From positions 1 to 42,887 of IMG/VR virus record IMGVR_UViG_3300048023_000715: 42,887 bases of DNA; one strand, 5' to 3'. The notes below the pieces were generated by a model. The model was not told the origin of the DNA. It saw nothing but the letters and a program-made list of their open reading frames with translations, and made no database searches. The stretch is from a virus. The translations under genes and the position numbers were made by a program. Shown one piece after another: positions 1 to 8,498 of this stretch (the first letter of the stretch is position 1; every line of letters starts with the position of its first letter).

Positions 1-1
1 C

Positions 2-235
2 CACCAAACAAATGATTATGCGGAATACTACGTTGCCAACGCTGACGGACAAGGCAACGCAGGATGGTTGCAACTTCCTGCAACTAATGGTACAAGAGGA
101 CTTCAAGTTCCTTATTTTACAACTACACAAAGAAACGCTATTTCTAATCCAAGACCTGGAGAAATTATTCTTAACATAACTGACAATGAACTACAATTCC
201 GTACTCAAACAGGTTGGGTAGCACTTGGTTCTTAA
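2..235 (+). CDS. C-terminal end of a virion structural (tail fibre-like) protein, partial
   Basis: An open frame enters from the left edge and ends at TAA 233-235. The visible 77 residues end with TQRNAISNPRPGEIILN, then TDNELQFRTQTGWVALGS. This short module (a prescribed list of residues, then an aromatic strand ending in GW) is typical of C-terminal regions in tail-fibre and baseplate-associated proteins of marine T4-like phages. The start lies outside the window, so length and full domain order are unknown. The next gene is also structural and lies behind a late-type promoter, so this looks like the end of the preceding late gene. Confidence 0.7.
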   Translation, partial: HQTNDYAEYYVANADGQGNAGWLQLPATNGTRGLQVPYFTTTQRNAISNPRPGEIILNITDNELQFRTQTGWVALGS

Positions 236-250
236 TAGTCTTCCGTAAGT

Positions 251-258
251 GATAAATA
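251..258 (+). promoter_or_regulatory. T4-like late promoter element GATAAATA
   Basis: GATAAATA lies 19 bases before the ATG at 278 and is followed by the Shine-Dalgarno-like CGGAG. It matches the T4 late promoter core (TATAAATA, relaxed to NATAAATA in marine relatives), which gp55-type sigma factors read. It sits in the only gap between two structural genes. Confidence 0.6.
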
Positions 259-277
259 TAAAAAACGGAGAAAAATA

Positions 278-946
278 ATGGCAATCCAAGTTATCAATGT
301 GGGCAACCTTGCTAATGACGGCACAGGGGATGATTTAAGAGAAGCATTTATTAAGGTAAATCAAAACTTTGATGAACTAGATCTAAGAGCTGCAAATGTC
401 GAAGGTGCAAATGTAGGCATAGGCGGCTTCACATTATTCAAAGACAAAGTAGGTAGTACACTTAATTTTAGAGCATTACAACCTGATCCGCTTGCACCTG
501 GCACAGTAGCATTTAGAGTTAGTGATGATGGAAACACATTATTCTTAAAAAGCACACAAGCAACACTAGTTTTTACGGACGGTGTAAATACTATAACAAG
601 CAATGTTAGCGAGCCTATAATATTCCAAGGCGCTGTAAACACAGGCGCAGTGGTGAGTGTTGATAATAATACTAAAACTATATCAATTGATAGTCAATTG
701 GTTAGAGAAAATTCACCGGCAGTGAGTGCAACGTTAAATATGCAACAAAATAATATAGTAAACTGTGGCACAATCAATGGTGTAAATGTAACCGATCTTG
801 CAGATGTTGCATCTCTTGATTTTGGAGGTGTTGGTAATACTATAACAAGTATTATTGATTATTTAAATATTGTAACAGATGTCGATTTCGGAACTGTCAC
901 ATCTCCGGTTAATGTCACGCTTGATGAAGGCTTGATTGTAAGTTGA
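278..946 (+). CDS. Tail fibre/baseplate-associated structural protein
   Basis: A 222-residue protein. Its N-terminus carries NDGTGDDLREAFIKVNQNF (residues about 13-31), a helical motif that recurs at the start of many structural proteins in marine T4-like phages. The rest is Asn, Thr and Val rich, beta-type sequence without transmembrane segments, as expected for a fibrous virion protein. A GGAG ribosome site and a late-type promoter precede the ATG. The downstream gene begins 12 bases after the stop, so the two are probably co-transcribed and may form one fibre or baseplate appendage. The exact position in the virion cannot be read from the sequence. Confidence 0.65.
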   Translation: MAIQVINVGNLANDGTGDDLREAFIKVNQNFDELDLRAANVEGANVGIGGFTLFKDKVGSTLNFRALQPDPLAPGTVAFRVSDDGNTLFLKSTQATLVFTDGVNTITSNVSEPIIFQGAVNTGAVVSVDNNTKTISIDSQLVRENSPAVSATLNMQQNNIVNCGTINGVNVTDLADVASLDFGGVGNTITSIIDYLNIVTDVDFGTVTSPVNVTLDEGLIVS

Positions 947-958
947 GGATGAATTTAA

Positions 959-3900
959 ATGTTCAATGTAAGTAATGGATCTACAATTCTAACAATCAAT
1001 AGTGATGACCAAAGTCAAATATTTTTGCCATTACCGATTACTACAGAGAATAGCACAAATAGTATAAGTCAGTTTATAGCAGAAAATGTAGGACCTAATA
1101 CACAGGTATACATCGATATGGATAATACCATAGCAGATTTTAATAAAGGATTAGCAGCTTTATTTGCACTTAGCAATGCTAGAGATATACAGACATTAGA
1201 CAGTGTAAAAATTACTGCAATTCAAAATGCAATGCCAGGATTTTTTTCAAATTTAGAAAAACTCCCCCAAGCAGATAGATTAGTATCTTTATTAACTAGT
1301 TACAAAATACTAACAACTGATACTGGTTTGTTAAACGGAAATGGAGAAAAACAGGATTGGGCTAGTGCAAATTTCCAGCCTACAGGTCCAGTTTTATTTG
1401 CAGAGAATTTTGATAAAGGACCGTATGCACAGACAGATAGTGTGCTGATAGACGATAGTCCTACATATGTAAAACAATTCAGAGACCAAGGCGGATCAGC
1501 ATTTAGATATATTTGGTCAGAAATAGTAGATGGCAGTTTACCACCCGGATTAACATTAGTAGATAACACTATTGTCGGTGCACCAGTAAGTCAAAATACA
1601 ACTACAACTAGTACATTTACAGTTAGAGTACACGACAATGAAGGCTATTATGATAGAGAGCTTGCTATAAAAGTTATTGCTGATCCTACATATACCGTAT
1701 GGACAAAAGAGTCACCTTACAATTTAGGCAGGTTTTTAGAAAGAACAACAGTTACAATTGATTTACCTATTGATCTTACTGCTAATGCAACTACTAGTGT
1801 AATTGCAGGAGACTTGCCTTCTGGTTTGAGATTAGAAAATAATCAAATCAAAGGGTCTGCGTTTGAAGTAAAAAGGCTTACTACTTTTTCTTTTGTTATA
1901 AGAGCAACTTTTAATGGCACAATTAGCGATCGTACCTTTGAAATTACTATTGAAGGCGAAGATGCTCCTGAATGGCTAACACCCGAAGGCGATTTAAATA
2001 TAGGTTCTACATTTACAGAAAGTTTTTGGTTTGATCAAACAAACTCAAACTTTGGTATATATTCTACAATATCAACTGTAAATTACAAAGTAACAGTAGC
2101 ACCTGGTACTAATCAGTATGGTACAGGTAACAAATATTACATAGAAGGCTTCGATGGCCCTAGTCCTACTTTAGAATTAAGAGAAGGAAATACTTATAGA
2201 TTTGATGTATCGGACATATCTGTTGCGACTCACGGTTTGAGATTCTCAACTACTCCAAACGGTATTTGGGACAGCGGGCAAGAATATACTGAAGGCGTTA
2301 CTGTGTTTGGAGTTGCAGGAGCGGAACTAGCCTATGTAGAAATAACTATTCCAGTAGGTGCACCTACTTTATATTACTATTGTATAAATCATTCTGGTAT
2401 GGGAGGTCAAGCAAATACTCCTGTTAGCTATTCCTCTTACACTAAACAAACAGTTTTATACAATGAAGGTGTTCCTAGTAATACCACTGGTGATAACGGA
2501 GAATATTTATTTGATACAGTAAACAATGTATTTTATTTTAAGTATGATGGATTGTGGAAATTACTTAACCAGGATAGTCTAAGAGGTGTTTACGGTAATG
2601 ACACAATATTAGAAGTTAGCGCAACAAGACCAAATCCTTTAAATGTAGATTTTTGGTTTAACATCAATCCTGATAACAACGGCTTAGATTTAAGATTAAC
2701 TAGATTCAATGCAAACACAGAAGTATGGGTGCCAAAAAAATATAGTTTAACAAAAACAGCACCAATTGACCCTGAAGACAAAGATGTATGGATTCAGTAT
2801 TTTGACAATGATACAAGATTAGTATTTAGGTTTTGGGACAGAGACGAATTACAATGGGACGACTTACCTTACACTGCAAGTCCTGTTCCCCCAGAAAGAG
2901 CAAGCAATGCATTCTTCGTTTTAGATAACAGTAGAGTAGATTTTGATCTAGAAGTTATTGATCCAGATTTAACAGCTGGAGAAACTTTAACATTTTATAT
3001 TGCAGAGGGCGACGGAGAATTGCCTCCTGGATTGACTTTGTCAAAAGAAGGTAACATTAAAGGTATAGTAGATCCTATTTTAGCATTAGATTCAGACAAT
3101 TATGATCCTTATGGGGATAGTACTAGACAACAACAAGGTGTTACTGATACTGAAGGTTTTGATAGTGATCCGTATGATGCACAGTTTTATGGATTCGGAT
3201 TGCCTAGTAGAAATCCAAGAAAATTAAATAGAGAATATGAATTCTTTGTTACTGTAGCAGATGATGTAAGTGATAACAGAAGGCGTTTTGCTATTTACGT
3301 TGTAAGTGACGATTTCCTAAGAGCAGATAACACTATAATGAGATCTGCTACAGGGTTGTTTACAGCAGATGTAACATATCTAAGAAAACCTATTTGGTTA
3401 ACTAGAGGTAACTTAGGTAGTATCAGAGCAGATAATTATCAAACAATTTTTATTGATGTATACGATCCAAACTATTTGTTAGGCAATGTAAAATATAACA
3501 TTCGTGAATACAACGATGACGGGTCGAGAAGTATAATTCCAAATGGATTGGATTTTGATACTGATACTGGAGAACTAGCAGGAATAATTCCTTATCAGCC
3601 TGCGGTAGAAGTAGATTACAAATTTACAATTGAGGCAACAAGAAGTGAAGCTGATCAAGAAGTATTTGAAATAAACACAAATATTTTTGAAGACACACTT
3701 GCAGGTATGACTACAGTAAAAGTTAACAAAATTTCTAGAAGTTTAGATGATGGAGTTGATGATGTAGAAGCACTTAAAAAGACACAAGTTACGATTGAAA
3801 ATAATGATTACCTTATTGAACAAATAAATGAAGATAATCTTTTATACGATACTTTACAATTAGGTTTTCCATTACTACCGAGTCCTTTTCTAAAGCCACT

Positions 3901-5878
3901 AACATTAAGCACTAATATAACTATTGGCGATAGTATTGCTTTATTTTACAGAAATAATTTAACTGAAACAGAAATAGCACAATGGGTATCAAGAAACATA
4001 AATTATGGCACCACAGCTAATTTTGTTAAAGAAATTAATTTTGTAAATAATTATAGATTCGTAGGCGAAAGTAATCAAAGTTTAGGAATTAATTTTACAG
4101 GAACAGGAATATCAATTATTCCTGGTGAGCCAATTCAAACATCTGTAAAACGTGCTTTAAGTAAAGTTGCAAATATAGATGAAGATTTAATTATTGTTGA
4201 CGCTACTGACTTAACAAGCATAGTTGTGAACATTCCACAAACAGCCCTAACGAACAATAGAAACTTGCTTGAAAGTGTATTTGAAACTGAAGACAGTTCT
4301 CCAGTTTATAGTGTTGTAGACGAAGATACTGTTAAAGCATTATTTACAAATAGTTGGACCGTGAATGTAGCAAAAGATACGCAATTTGCATTAGGTGCTA
4401 TTAAAGATAAAAGTATTACCAAAAGAATTTTAGAAACACAAAGTGAATTTACTAGTACTAGTAAAACATTTACCCTAAAAGTTTTAGGTAATGTTGATAG
4501 TACAATTAGATGGATTACTCCAGAAACATTACCTTCCTTAGGCGCTAATAGAATAAGTTATTTAAATGTTCAAGCTGAAACAACTTTAGAAGGTGCTAAT
4601 CTAAGATATGATTTAATATCAGGAAAATTACCTGTTGGTTTACAATTAAAGCGTAATGGCGAAATAACTGGAACAGTTAAGCAATTCGGTACTACTGCGG
4701 ATCCCGGACTAACAACTATAGATGATAGAACTACTACATTTGACGGTACTAGCACTACATTTGATAGAAAATTTACATTCAAAGTTTTAGCAAGAGATAG
4801 ATTTGGTTATAGTGCATTATCAAGAACATTTAGTATTACCATTATTGATCTTGATACAAAATTATACAGCAATGTTTATATGCAACCATTTTTAAATACT
4901 GCACAAAGAAATTTATATAATGAATTTATTAATGATTATACAATTTTTGATGCAAGTTTAATTTATCGCCCATATGACACTAATTTTGGATTACAAAAAG
5001 ATTTACGTACACTTGCTTATGCAGGAATTGAACAAAAAAATATTGAAAGTTTTGCTGCTGCGGTTACATTAAATCATACTAAGAAAAAGTTTACATTTGG
5101 TAGTTTAAAAACTGCTGTTGCTAAACAACCCGGAACAAATGATATTGTATATGAAGTTGTATATGTAGATGTGATTGACCCTGGCGAACCAGAAACCGGT
5201 GAAACACAAGACCGAGCATCTATACGCACAGGTACAGATTTAAAAATTAACCAAGTAAAAAAAGAAGCAAGAGATGACGATAGTGCAAAAGCACAAGGTC
5301 AAGGATTTTTTAGTATCAGCACTAGAAACGGGGTAATTATAAAAGTTAGAGACGAAGCAGGCCTACTAATTAAAACAAGAGCAGGTGATTTAACATTACC
5401 TACAAACGGGGGTATTGCAATTATTGGTAGAAATGGTACAGTATCAGTACAGACAACCAGTTTATCAAATGATGCAAGTGGCGATCCGTATCGCTTTAGA
5501 CCAAACGGTGATGTAGTCACTGTTGATCAAACAAGTGTAATCACAAGTCAGTCAAAAGATAGATTTAGATATCTTAGCAATATTGGAACAATGCGTAAAC
5601 GTATTGCTGCCATTGGTGCTAATGAAAGAGAATTTTTACCATTATGGATGCGTACTGCACAAGATGGAAGTTTATCAGAAATTGATTATGTAACAGCATT
5701 ACCATTATGCTACACTAAGCCAGGTGGAGCACAAACAATTAAAGAAAATATAGAAAACGCTAAGTTTGACTTTAAGCAAATAAATTATGAAATTGATAGA
5801 TATATTGTTGATAAAACAGAAAATAATAATCAAGAAACATTTATTTTATTTCCACGTCATTCTTTTAACAGTGGTTAG
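959..5878 (+). CDS. Giant tail/adhesin structural protein with embedded HAD-like, Ig-like and cupredoxin-like domains
   Basis: This 1639-residue protein is the largest in the window. Residues about 48-184 look like a 5'(3')-deoxyribonucleotidase-type HAD domain: YIDMDNTIADF (nucleophile D53, D55), a Thr strand near 119-120 and VLIDDSP (D165, D166). It resembles the free enzyme encoded at 24757-25491. Then come He_PIG/cadherin-like beta repeats with the signature LPxGLxL...GxIxG near residues 193, 285, 685, 859 and 1222. Residues about 380-484 resemble a cupredoxin, with H425 and a terminal CINHSGMGG giving C475, H478 and M481. The C-terminus (FLPLWMRT, then ALPLCYTKPG) is of a type seen in cyanophage tail-associated proteins. 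It probably forms a long tail fibre or baseplate appendage that touches the host surface. Whether the HAD domain is active is unknown. Confidence 0.75.
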   Translation: MFNVSNGSTILTINSDDQSQIFLPLPITTENSTNSISQFIAENVGPNTQVYIDMDNTIADFNKGLAALFALSNARDIQTLDSVKITAIQNAMPGFFSNLEKLPQADRLVSLLTSYKILTTDTGLLNGNGEKQDWASANFQPTGPVLFAENFDKGPYAQTDSVLIDDSPTYVKQFRDQGGSAFRYIWSEIVDGSLPPGLTLVDNTIVGAPVSQNTTTTSTFTVRVHDNEGYYDRELAIKVIADPTYTVWTKESPYNLGRFLERTTVTIDLPIDLTANATTSVIAGDLPSGLRLENNQIKGSAFEVKRLTTFSFVIRATFNGTISDRTFEITIEGEDAPEWLTPEGDLNIGSTFTESFWFDQTNSNFGIYSTISTVNYKVTVAPGTNQYGTGNKYYIEGFDGPSPTLELREGNTYRFDVSDISVATHGLRFSTTPNGIWDSGQEYTEGVTVFGVAGAELAYVEITIPVGAPTLYYYCINHSGMGGQANTPVSYSSYTKQTVLYNEGVPSNTTGDNGEYLFDTVNNVFYFKYDGLWKLLNQDSLRGVYGNDTILEVSATRPNPLNVDFWFNINPDNNGLDLRLTRFNANTEVWVPKKYSLTKTAPIDPEDKDVWIQYFDNDTRLVFRFWDRDELQWDDLPYTASPVPPERASNAFFVLDNSRVDFDLEVIDPDLTAGETLTFYIAEGDGELPPGLTLSKEGNIKGIVDPILALDSDNYDPYGDSTRQQQGVTDTEGFDSDPYDAQFYGFGLPSRNPRKLNREYEFFVTVADDVSDNRRRFAIYVVSDDFLRADNTIMRSATGLFTADVTYLRKPIWLTRGNLGSIRADNYQTIFIDVYDPNYLLGNVKYNIREYNDDGSRSIIPNGLDFDTDTGELAGIIPYQPAVEVDYKFTIEATRSEADQEVFEINTNIFEDTLAGMTTVKVNKISRSLDDGVDDVEALKKTQVTIENNDYLIEQINEDNLLYDTLQLGFPLLPSPFLKPLTLSTNITIGDSIALFYRNNLTETEIAQWVSRNINYGTTANFVKEINFVNNYRFVGESNQSLGINFTGTGISIIPGEPIQTSVKRALSKVANIDEDLIIVDATDLTSIVVNIPQTALTNNRNLLESVFETEDSSPVYSVVDEDTVKALFTNSWTVNVAKDTQFALGAIKDKSITKRILETQSEFTSTSKTFTLKVLGNVDSTIRWITPETLPSLGANRISYLNVQAETTLEGANLRYDLISGKLPVGLQLKRNGEITGTVKQFGTTADPGLTTIDDRTTTFDGTSTTFDRKFTFKVLARDRFGYSALSRTFSITIIDLDTKLYSNVYMQPFLNTAQRNLYNEFINDYTIFDASLIYRPYDTNFGLQKDLRTLAYAGIEQKNIESFAAAVTLNHTKKKFTFGSLKTAVAKQPGTNDIVYEVVYVDVIDPGEPETGETQDRASIRTGTDLKINQVKKEARDDDSAKAQGQGFFSISTRNGVIIKVRDEAGLLIKTRAGDLTLPTNGGIAIIGRNGTVSVQTTSLSNDASGDPYRFRPNGDVVTVDQTSVITSQSKDRFRYLSNIGTMRKRIAAIGANEREFLPLWMRTAQDGSLSEIDYVTALPLCYTKPGGAQTIKENIENAKFDFKQINYEIDRYIVDKTENNNQETFILFPRHSFNSG

Positions 5879-5886
5879 TAATTAAT

Positions 5887-5894
5887 CATAAATA
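5887..5894 (+). promoter_or_regulatory. T4-like late promoter element CATAAATA
   Basis: CATAAATA begins 8 bases after the TAG stop of the giant tail protein and 26 bases before the next ATG. AGAGGAAAA, a ribosome-binding site, follows. Its position in a short intergenic gap before a structural gene fits late transcription. Confidence 0.6.
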
Positions 5895-5912
5895 TATAGA
5901 GGAAAAGAATTT

Positions 5913-6500
5913 ATGGCAAGTAATATTATATCGCAAACAATAGACGACACGTATCCAATTGCAGGGGTTGATAACGACACCCAAGGATTTCGTGACAACT
6001 TTAACATTATAAAAACTGGATTAGCAACTGCTAATAGTGAAATCACAACTTTGCAGGATAATACTGCCAAAACTAATGTTACAACAACATTTAATAATAA
6101 CACAATTTCAAATGTAAATTTATTAAGTAGTCAAAAAGAGAGTGTCGAATCAAATGTTTTGGGTGATACTTCAATAACATTAAGTTTTCAATCAGGACAC
6201 TACTTTAGACTTGTAAATATTAACAACACTATTACTGTAACTTTTGATGATTGGCCAGAAACAAGCAATTTTGCCGAAATGGTTGTACACTTTTCGGGTA
6301 ACGGTAGTGGTACACAAGCTGTAACCTTTGCAAGCCCAGGAGCAGCTAACATTTATACAGATAACAACGGTGCGTGGACAAATAGGGCAATTAATGTTCC
6401 TGCTACTGCCGATCAAAGTATTTCAGTACGTGCGTGGACATACAACAATGGTGTTGATGTGTATATGGAATACCAAGGCCAATTTGTAACAACAACATAA
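5913..6500 (+). CDS. Tail fibre-like structural protein with phage fibre N-terminal motif
   Basis: A 195-residue protein. The N-terminus includes GVDNDTQGFRDNFNIIKTGL (about residues 18-37), a motif found at the start of many marine T4-like structural proteins and reminiscent of the LREAFIKVNQNF helix in the gene at 278. A short coiled-coil-like stretch (about 34-52) follows, then a compact beta-rich C-terminal half with TITVTFDDWPE and QAVTFASPGAANIYTDNNGAW. No enzyme motif is seen. It has its own late-type promoter and ribosome site. It overlaps the next gene by one base (TAATG), which suggests translational coupling. Confidence 0.65.
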   Translation: MASNIISQTIDDTYPIAGVDNDTQGFRDNFNIIKTGLATANSEITTLQDNTAKTNVTTTFNNNTISNVNLLSSQKESVESNVLGDTSITLSFQSGHYFRLVNINNTITVTFDDWPETSNFAEMVVHFSGNGSGTQAVTFASPGAANIYTDNNGAWTNRAINVPATADQSISVRAWTYNNGVDVYMEYQGQFVTTT

Positions 6501-6724
6501 TGCATCCATTAATTGATGACTTAAATAATTTTACGGACACACAACTTCAAGAAAAAGTTGTAACTTTACAAAAAAGGTATTTTACAACAATGAATGTTGA
6601 AGTTCAATCGCAAATTAGTTTGTTAATAGACACATTCCAAATGGAAATTGAAACTAGAAACAGAAACAAAAAAAGGGATCAAAGTCCGGATAATGATCTT
6701 GACAATTTGATAAATGTATCGTAA
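6500..6724 (+). CDS. Small conserved hypothetical protein
   Basis: A 74-residue acidic and polar protein predicted to be almost entirely helical: an amphipathic segment from DLNNFTDTQLQEKVVTL to about residue 55, then a charged Lys/Arg and Asp tail. There is no transmembrane segment or known motif. Its ATG overlaps the stop of the preceding structural gene, so it is probably translated by coupling and expressed late. It could be a small chaperone or a regulatory partner of the tail proteins, but nothing in the sequence proves this. Confidence 0.6.
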   Translation: MHPLIDDLNNFTDTQLQEKVVTLQKRYFTTMNVEVQSQISLLIDTFQMEIETRNRNKKRDQSPDNDLDNLINVS

Positions 6725-6733
6725 TATACATAT

Positions 6734-7291
6734 ATGCTTATGAAAACAGATGAATTAGGTATTCCACGATTCTCTAACCGTGATTTGTTAGATATGATTT
6801 ATAGTGGCAATGTAGAAAAATGCCACGTGGTTCTATGTGACGAATCAGACGATGTAGACAAGTTTAACAAGGCTATGGAAGAACAGGGTCTTGACAAATT
6901 ACAAAAGTATATTCCATTAGATGTAGATCAAAAAACTTTTGACGGTGTATGTCAAAGTGAATGGTTTATGCCTGATGAATACAAAACACTTGGATACGAA
7001 AGTTGGATAGCATCACGACTTATGGAAAAACTACAAATAGATAAGATTGACACTACGACATTACCAGAATGGAAAAGAGTAGAAGAGGAACTTGAAGCGT
7101 TTAGAGAACGCGGTATGGTGGACTTGCTACGCTATATGATCTATCTTGTAGACTTTATGCGTGAAAATGATATTATATGGGGTGTAGGACGTGGATCAAG
7201 TGTAGCAAGTTATGTATTATACTTAATTGGCGTACATCGTATTAATAGCATTAATTACAATTTAGACTGGCGTGAATTTTTACGTGACTAA
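6734..7291 (+). CDS. DnaE-fragment-like protein (bacterial Pol III alpha palm motif)
   Basis: A 185-residue protein. Its C-terminal third reads DIIWGVGRGSSVASYVLYLI, then the pattern IxxINYxLDWREFL. This matches the conserved GRGS block of bacterial replicative polymerase DnaE (VGxGRGSAAxSLVxYxLGIT, IDPIxYxLxFERFL). In DnaE the catalytic PDxDxD motif follows directly, but this protein stops at REFLRD, so the catalytic aspartates are absent. The N-terminal part (TDELGIPRFSNRDLLDMIYS) is not recognised. The role is unknown; it could be a nucleotide- or DNA-binding remnant or a decoy of host Pol III. ATG codons at 6734 and 6740 are both possible and neither has a strong ribosome site. Confidence 0.6.
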   Translation: MLMKTDELGIPRFSNRDLLDMIYSGNVEKCHVVLCDESDDVDKFNKAMEEQGLDKLQKYIPLDVDQKTFDGVCQSEWFMPDEYKTLGYESWIASRLMEKLQIDKIDTTTLPEWKRVEEELEAFRERGMVDLLRYMIYLVDFMRENDIIWGVGRGSSVASYVLYLIGVHRINSINYNLDWREFLRD

Positions 7292-7294
7292 ATA
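7287..7294 (+). promoter_or_regulatory. T4-like late promoter element ACTAAATA
   Basis: ACTAAATA overlaps the TAA stop of the DnaE-fragment gene and lies 22 bases before the ATG at 7317, with TAGGAG between. It fits the relaxed late-promoter pattern seen in front of several other genes here. Confidence 0.5.
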
Positions 7295-7316
7295 TATACT
7301 ATATTAGGAGAACCCT

Positions 7317-7757
7317 ATGGCTATGAAACCAAAGACAAAAAAAGTTTACAGATCAATGCAAGGTAAAATTGTAGATATCGATAAACTTATCAAAAGAAAT
7401 GAACTTACCCCTGCTGTAGGAAATGCTCGTGTAAATGCCCGTGGTGACGAACTAGGCGCAGGCGGTAAAATTATTCGTAAAAGAGAAGAAGTTGTTAGAG
7501 ATTATTATGACGGTAGCAGACCAGTTGCCGACGAAATTCCTACTAAATCGACGGAATCTTTAACATCGGCAGAAGCAGCTCAAATAGCTGAATTTGACGA
7601 CGAACCTGTTCCGCCTAAACCAGTACCAAAGCCGGCGGTAAAACCTGTCCAAAAGAAGGCAGAACCAAAAACTGTTGAAGAAGTAATCGAAGAAGTCTCG
7701 GTCGAAGATGATTGGATCGAAGACACTGAAGGAAATTTTGTAAAGAAAGGTAACTAA
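7317..7757 (+). CDS. Conserved marine T4-like phage protein of unknown function
   Basis: A 146-residue protein. The N-terminal half is basic and contains a block recognisable in many marine T4-like phages: RNELTPAVGNARVNARGDEL followed by GAGGKIIRKREEVV. The C-terminal half is acidic with a Pro/Lys segment (about residues 98-122, PVPPKPVPKPAV) that looks like a flexible linker. No enzyme motif or membrane segment is seen. A strong AGGAG ribosome site and a late-type promoter precede it, and its stop overlaps the GroES-like gene (TAATG). A virion or assembly role is plausible but unproven. Confidence 0.65.
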   Translation: MAMKPKTKKVYRSMQGKIVDIDKLIKRNELTPAVGNARVNARGDELGAGGKIIRKREEVVRDYYDGSRPVADEIPTKSTESLTSAEAAQIAEFDDEPVPPKPVPKPAVKPVQKKAEPKTVEEVIEEVSVEDDWIEDTEGNFVKKGN

Positions 7758-8134
7758 TGAGCTCAGACGGTATGGGTGGTGGATTTAAAATTACACCAAA
7801 AGTAAAGGGTAAACTCAGCCCTATAAAAAATAGAGTAATTGTAAGTGATATGCATTTTGGAGAACAAGTTACTACAGGTGGCTTGATACTTACAGGTGAT
7901 GATGGTACACAACGTGGAATTTATCCACGCTGGTGTCGTGTACACGCAGTTGGTCCTGAAAACAAGGATAATTATTCAGTTGGAGATTGGATCCTTGTAG
8001 AACACGGACGTTGGACCCGTGGAATTGATGTCGATGAAGGAACCGGTGAATCAACACTACGTATGGTAGAAGCAGAAAGCATTATGGGTTGGAGCAAAGA
8101 ACAACCCCAAGGTGCTAGTATTGGAAAAGCATAA
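7757..8134 (+). CDS. GroES-like cochaperonin (T4 gp31-type role)
   Basis: A 125-residue protein with the GroES fold pattern: SPIKNRVIVSDMHFGEQVT, then the mobile-loop signature TTGGLILTGDDG (compare T.GGIVL in GroES), a central V.AVGPE and SVGDWILVEHG. GroES-type proteins cap the GroEL chamber. In T4, gp31 replaces host GroES so that the major capsid protein gp23 can fold, and a similar role is likely here. It is somewhat longer than bacterial GroES (about 97 residues) because of N- and C-terminal tails. The start overlaps the preceding stop. Confidence 0.7.
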   Translation: MSSDGMGGGFKITPKVKGKLSPIKNRVIVSDMHFGEQVTTGGLILTGDDGTQRGIYPRWCRVHAVGPENKDNYSVGDWILVEHGRWTRGIDVDEGTGESTLRMVEAESIMGWSKEQPQGASIGKA

Positions 8135-8135
8135 T

Positions 8136-8498
8136 ATGACTAATCCATTTAAAGATATTGACACGTTTGGAACAGCGTGTGACCAACCAGCAAGTGAAGC
8201 AAACTATAAAATGTATCTTGATTTAATTCGAGAAGAAACAGACGAACTGGAAGAAGCTCTTATAGACAACGATAAGGTAGAACAACTAGACGCACTAGTG
8301 GATATCCTTGTTGTTACTATGGGTGCTATTCGTGCCGCAGGCTGGGACGCCGAAGGTGCCTGGAAAGAAGTAATGGACACAAACTTTGCTAAGATTGATC
8401 CAAACACAGGCAAGGTACGTAAACGTGAAGATGGCAAAGTTCTAAAGCCGGAAGGATGGAAGGCTCCACAACTTGCTAAATTTATAGGAGACTTATAA
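8136..8498 (+). CDS. MazG-fold nucleotide pyrophosphohydrolase (PRA-PH/HisE-like)
   Basis: A 120-residue all-alpha protein with the metal-binding pattern of the all-alpha NTP pyrophosphatase family: LIREETDELEEAL (EExxE) and, one helix later, QLDALVDILVV (ExxD-like). These enzymes release pyrophosphate from nucleotides such as dNTPs, (p)ppGpp-related substrates or phosphoribosyl-ATP. The ATG at 8136 is chosen because it starts one base after the preceding stop; an upstream in-frame TTG at 8112 would overlap the GroES-like gene. A second, shorter MazG-fold protein is encoded at 10159. The substrate cannot be read from the sequence. Confidence 0.7.
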   Translation: MTNPFKDIDTFGTACDQPASEANYKMYLDLIREETDELEEALIDNDKVEQLDALVDILVVTMGAIRAAGWDAEGAWKEVMDTNFAKIDPNTGKVRKREDGKVLKPEGWKAPQLAKFIGDL

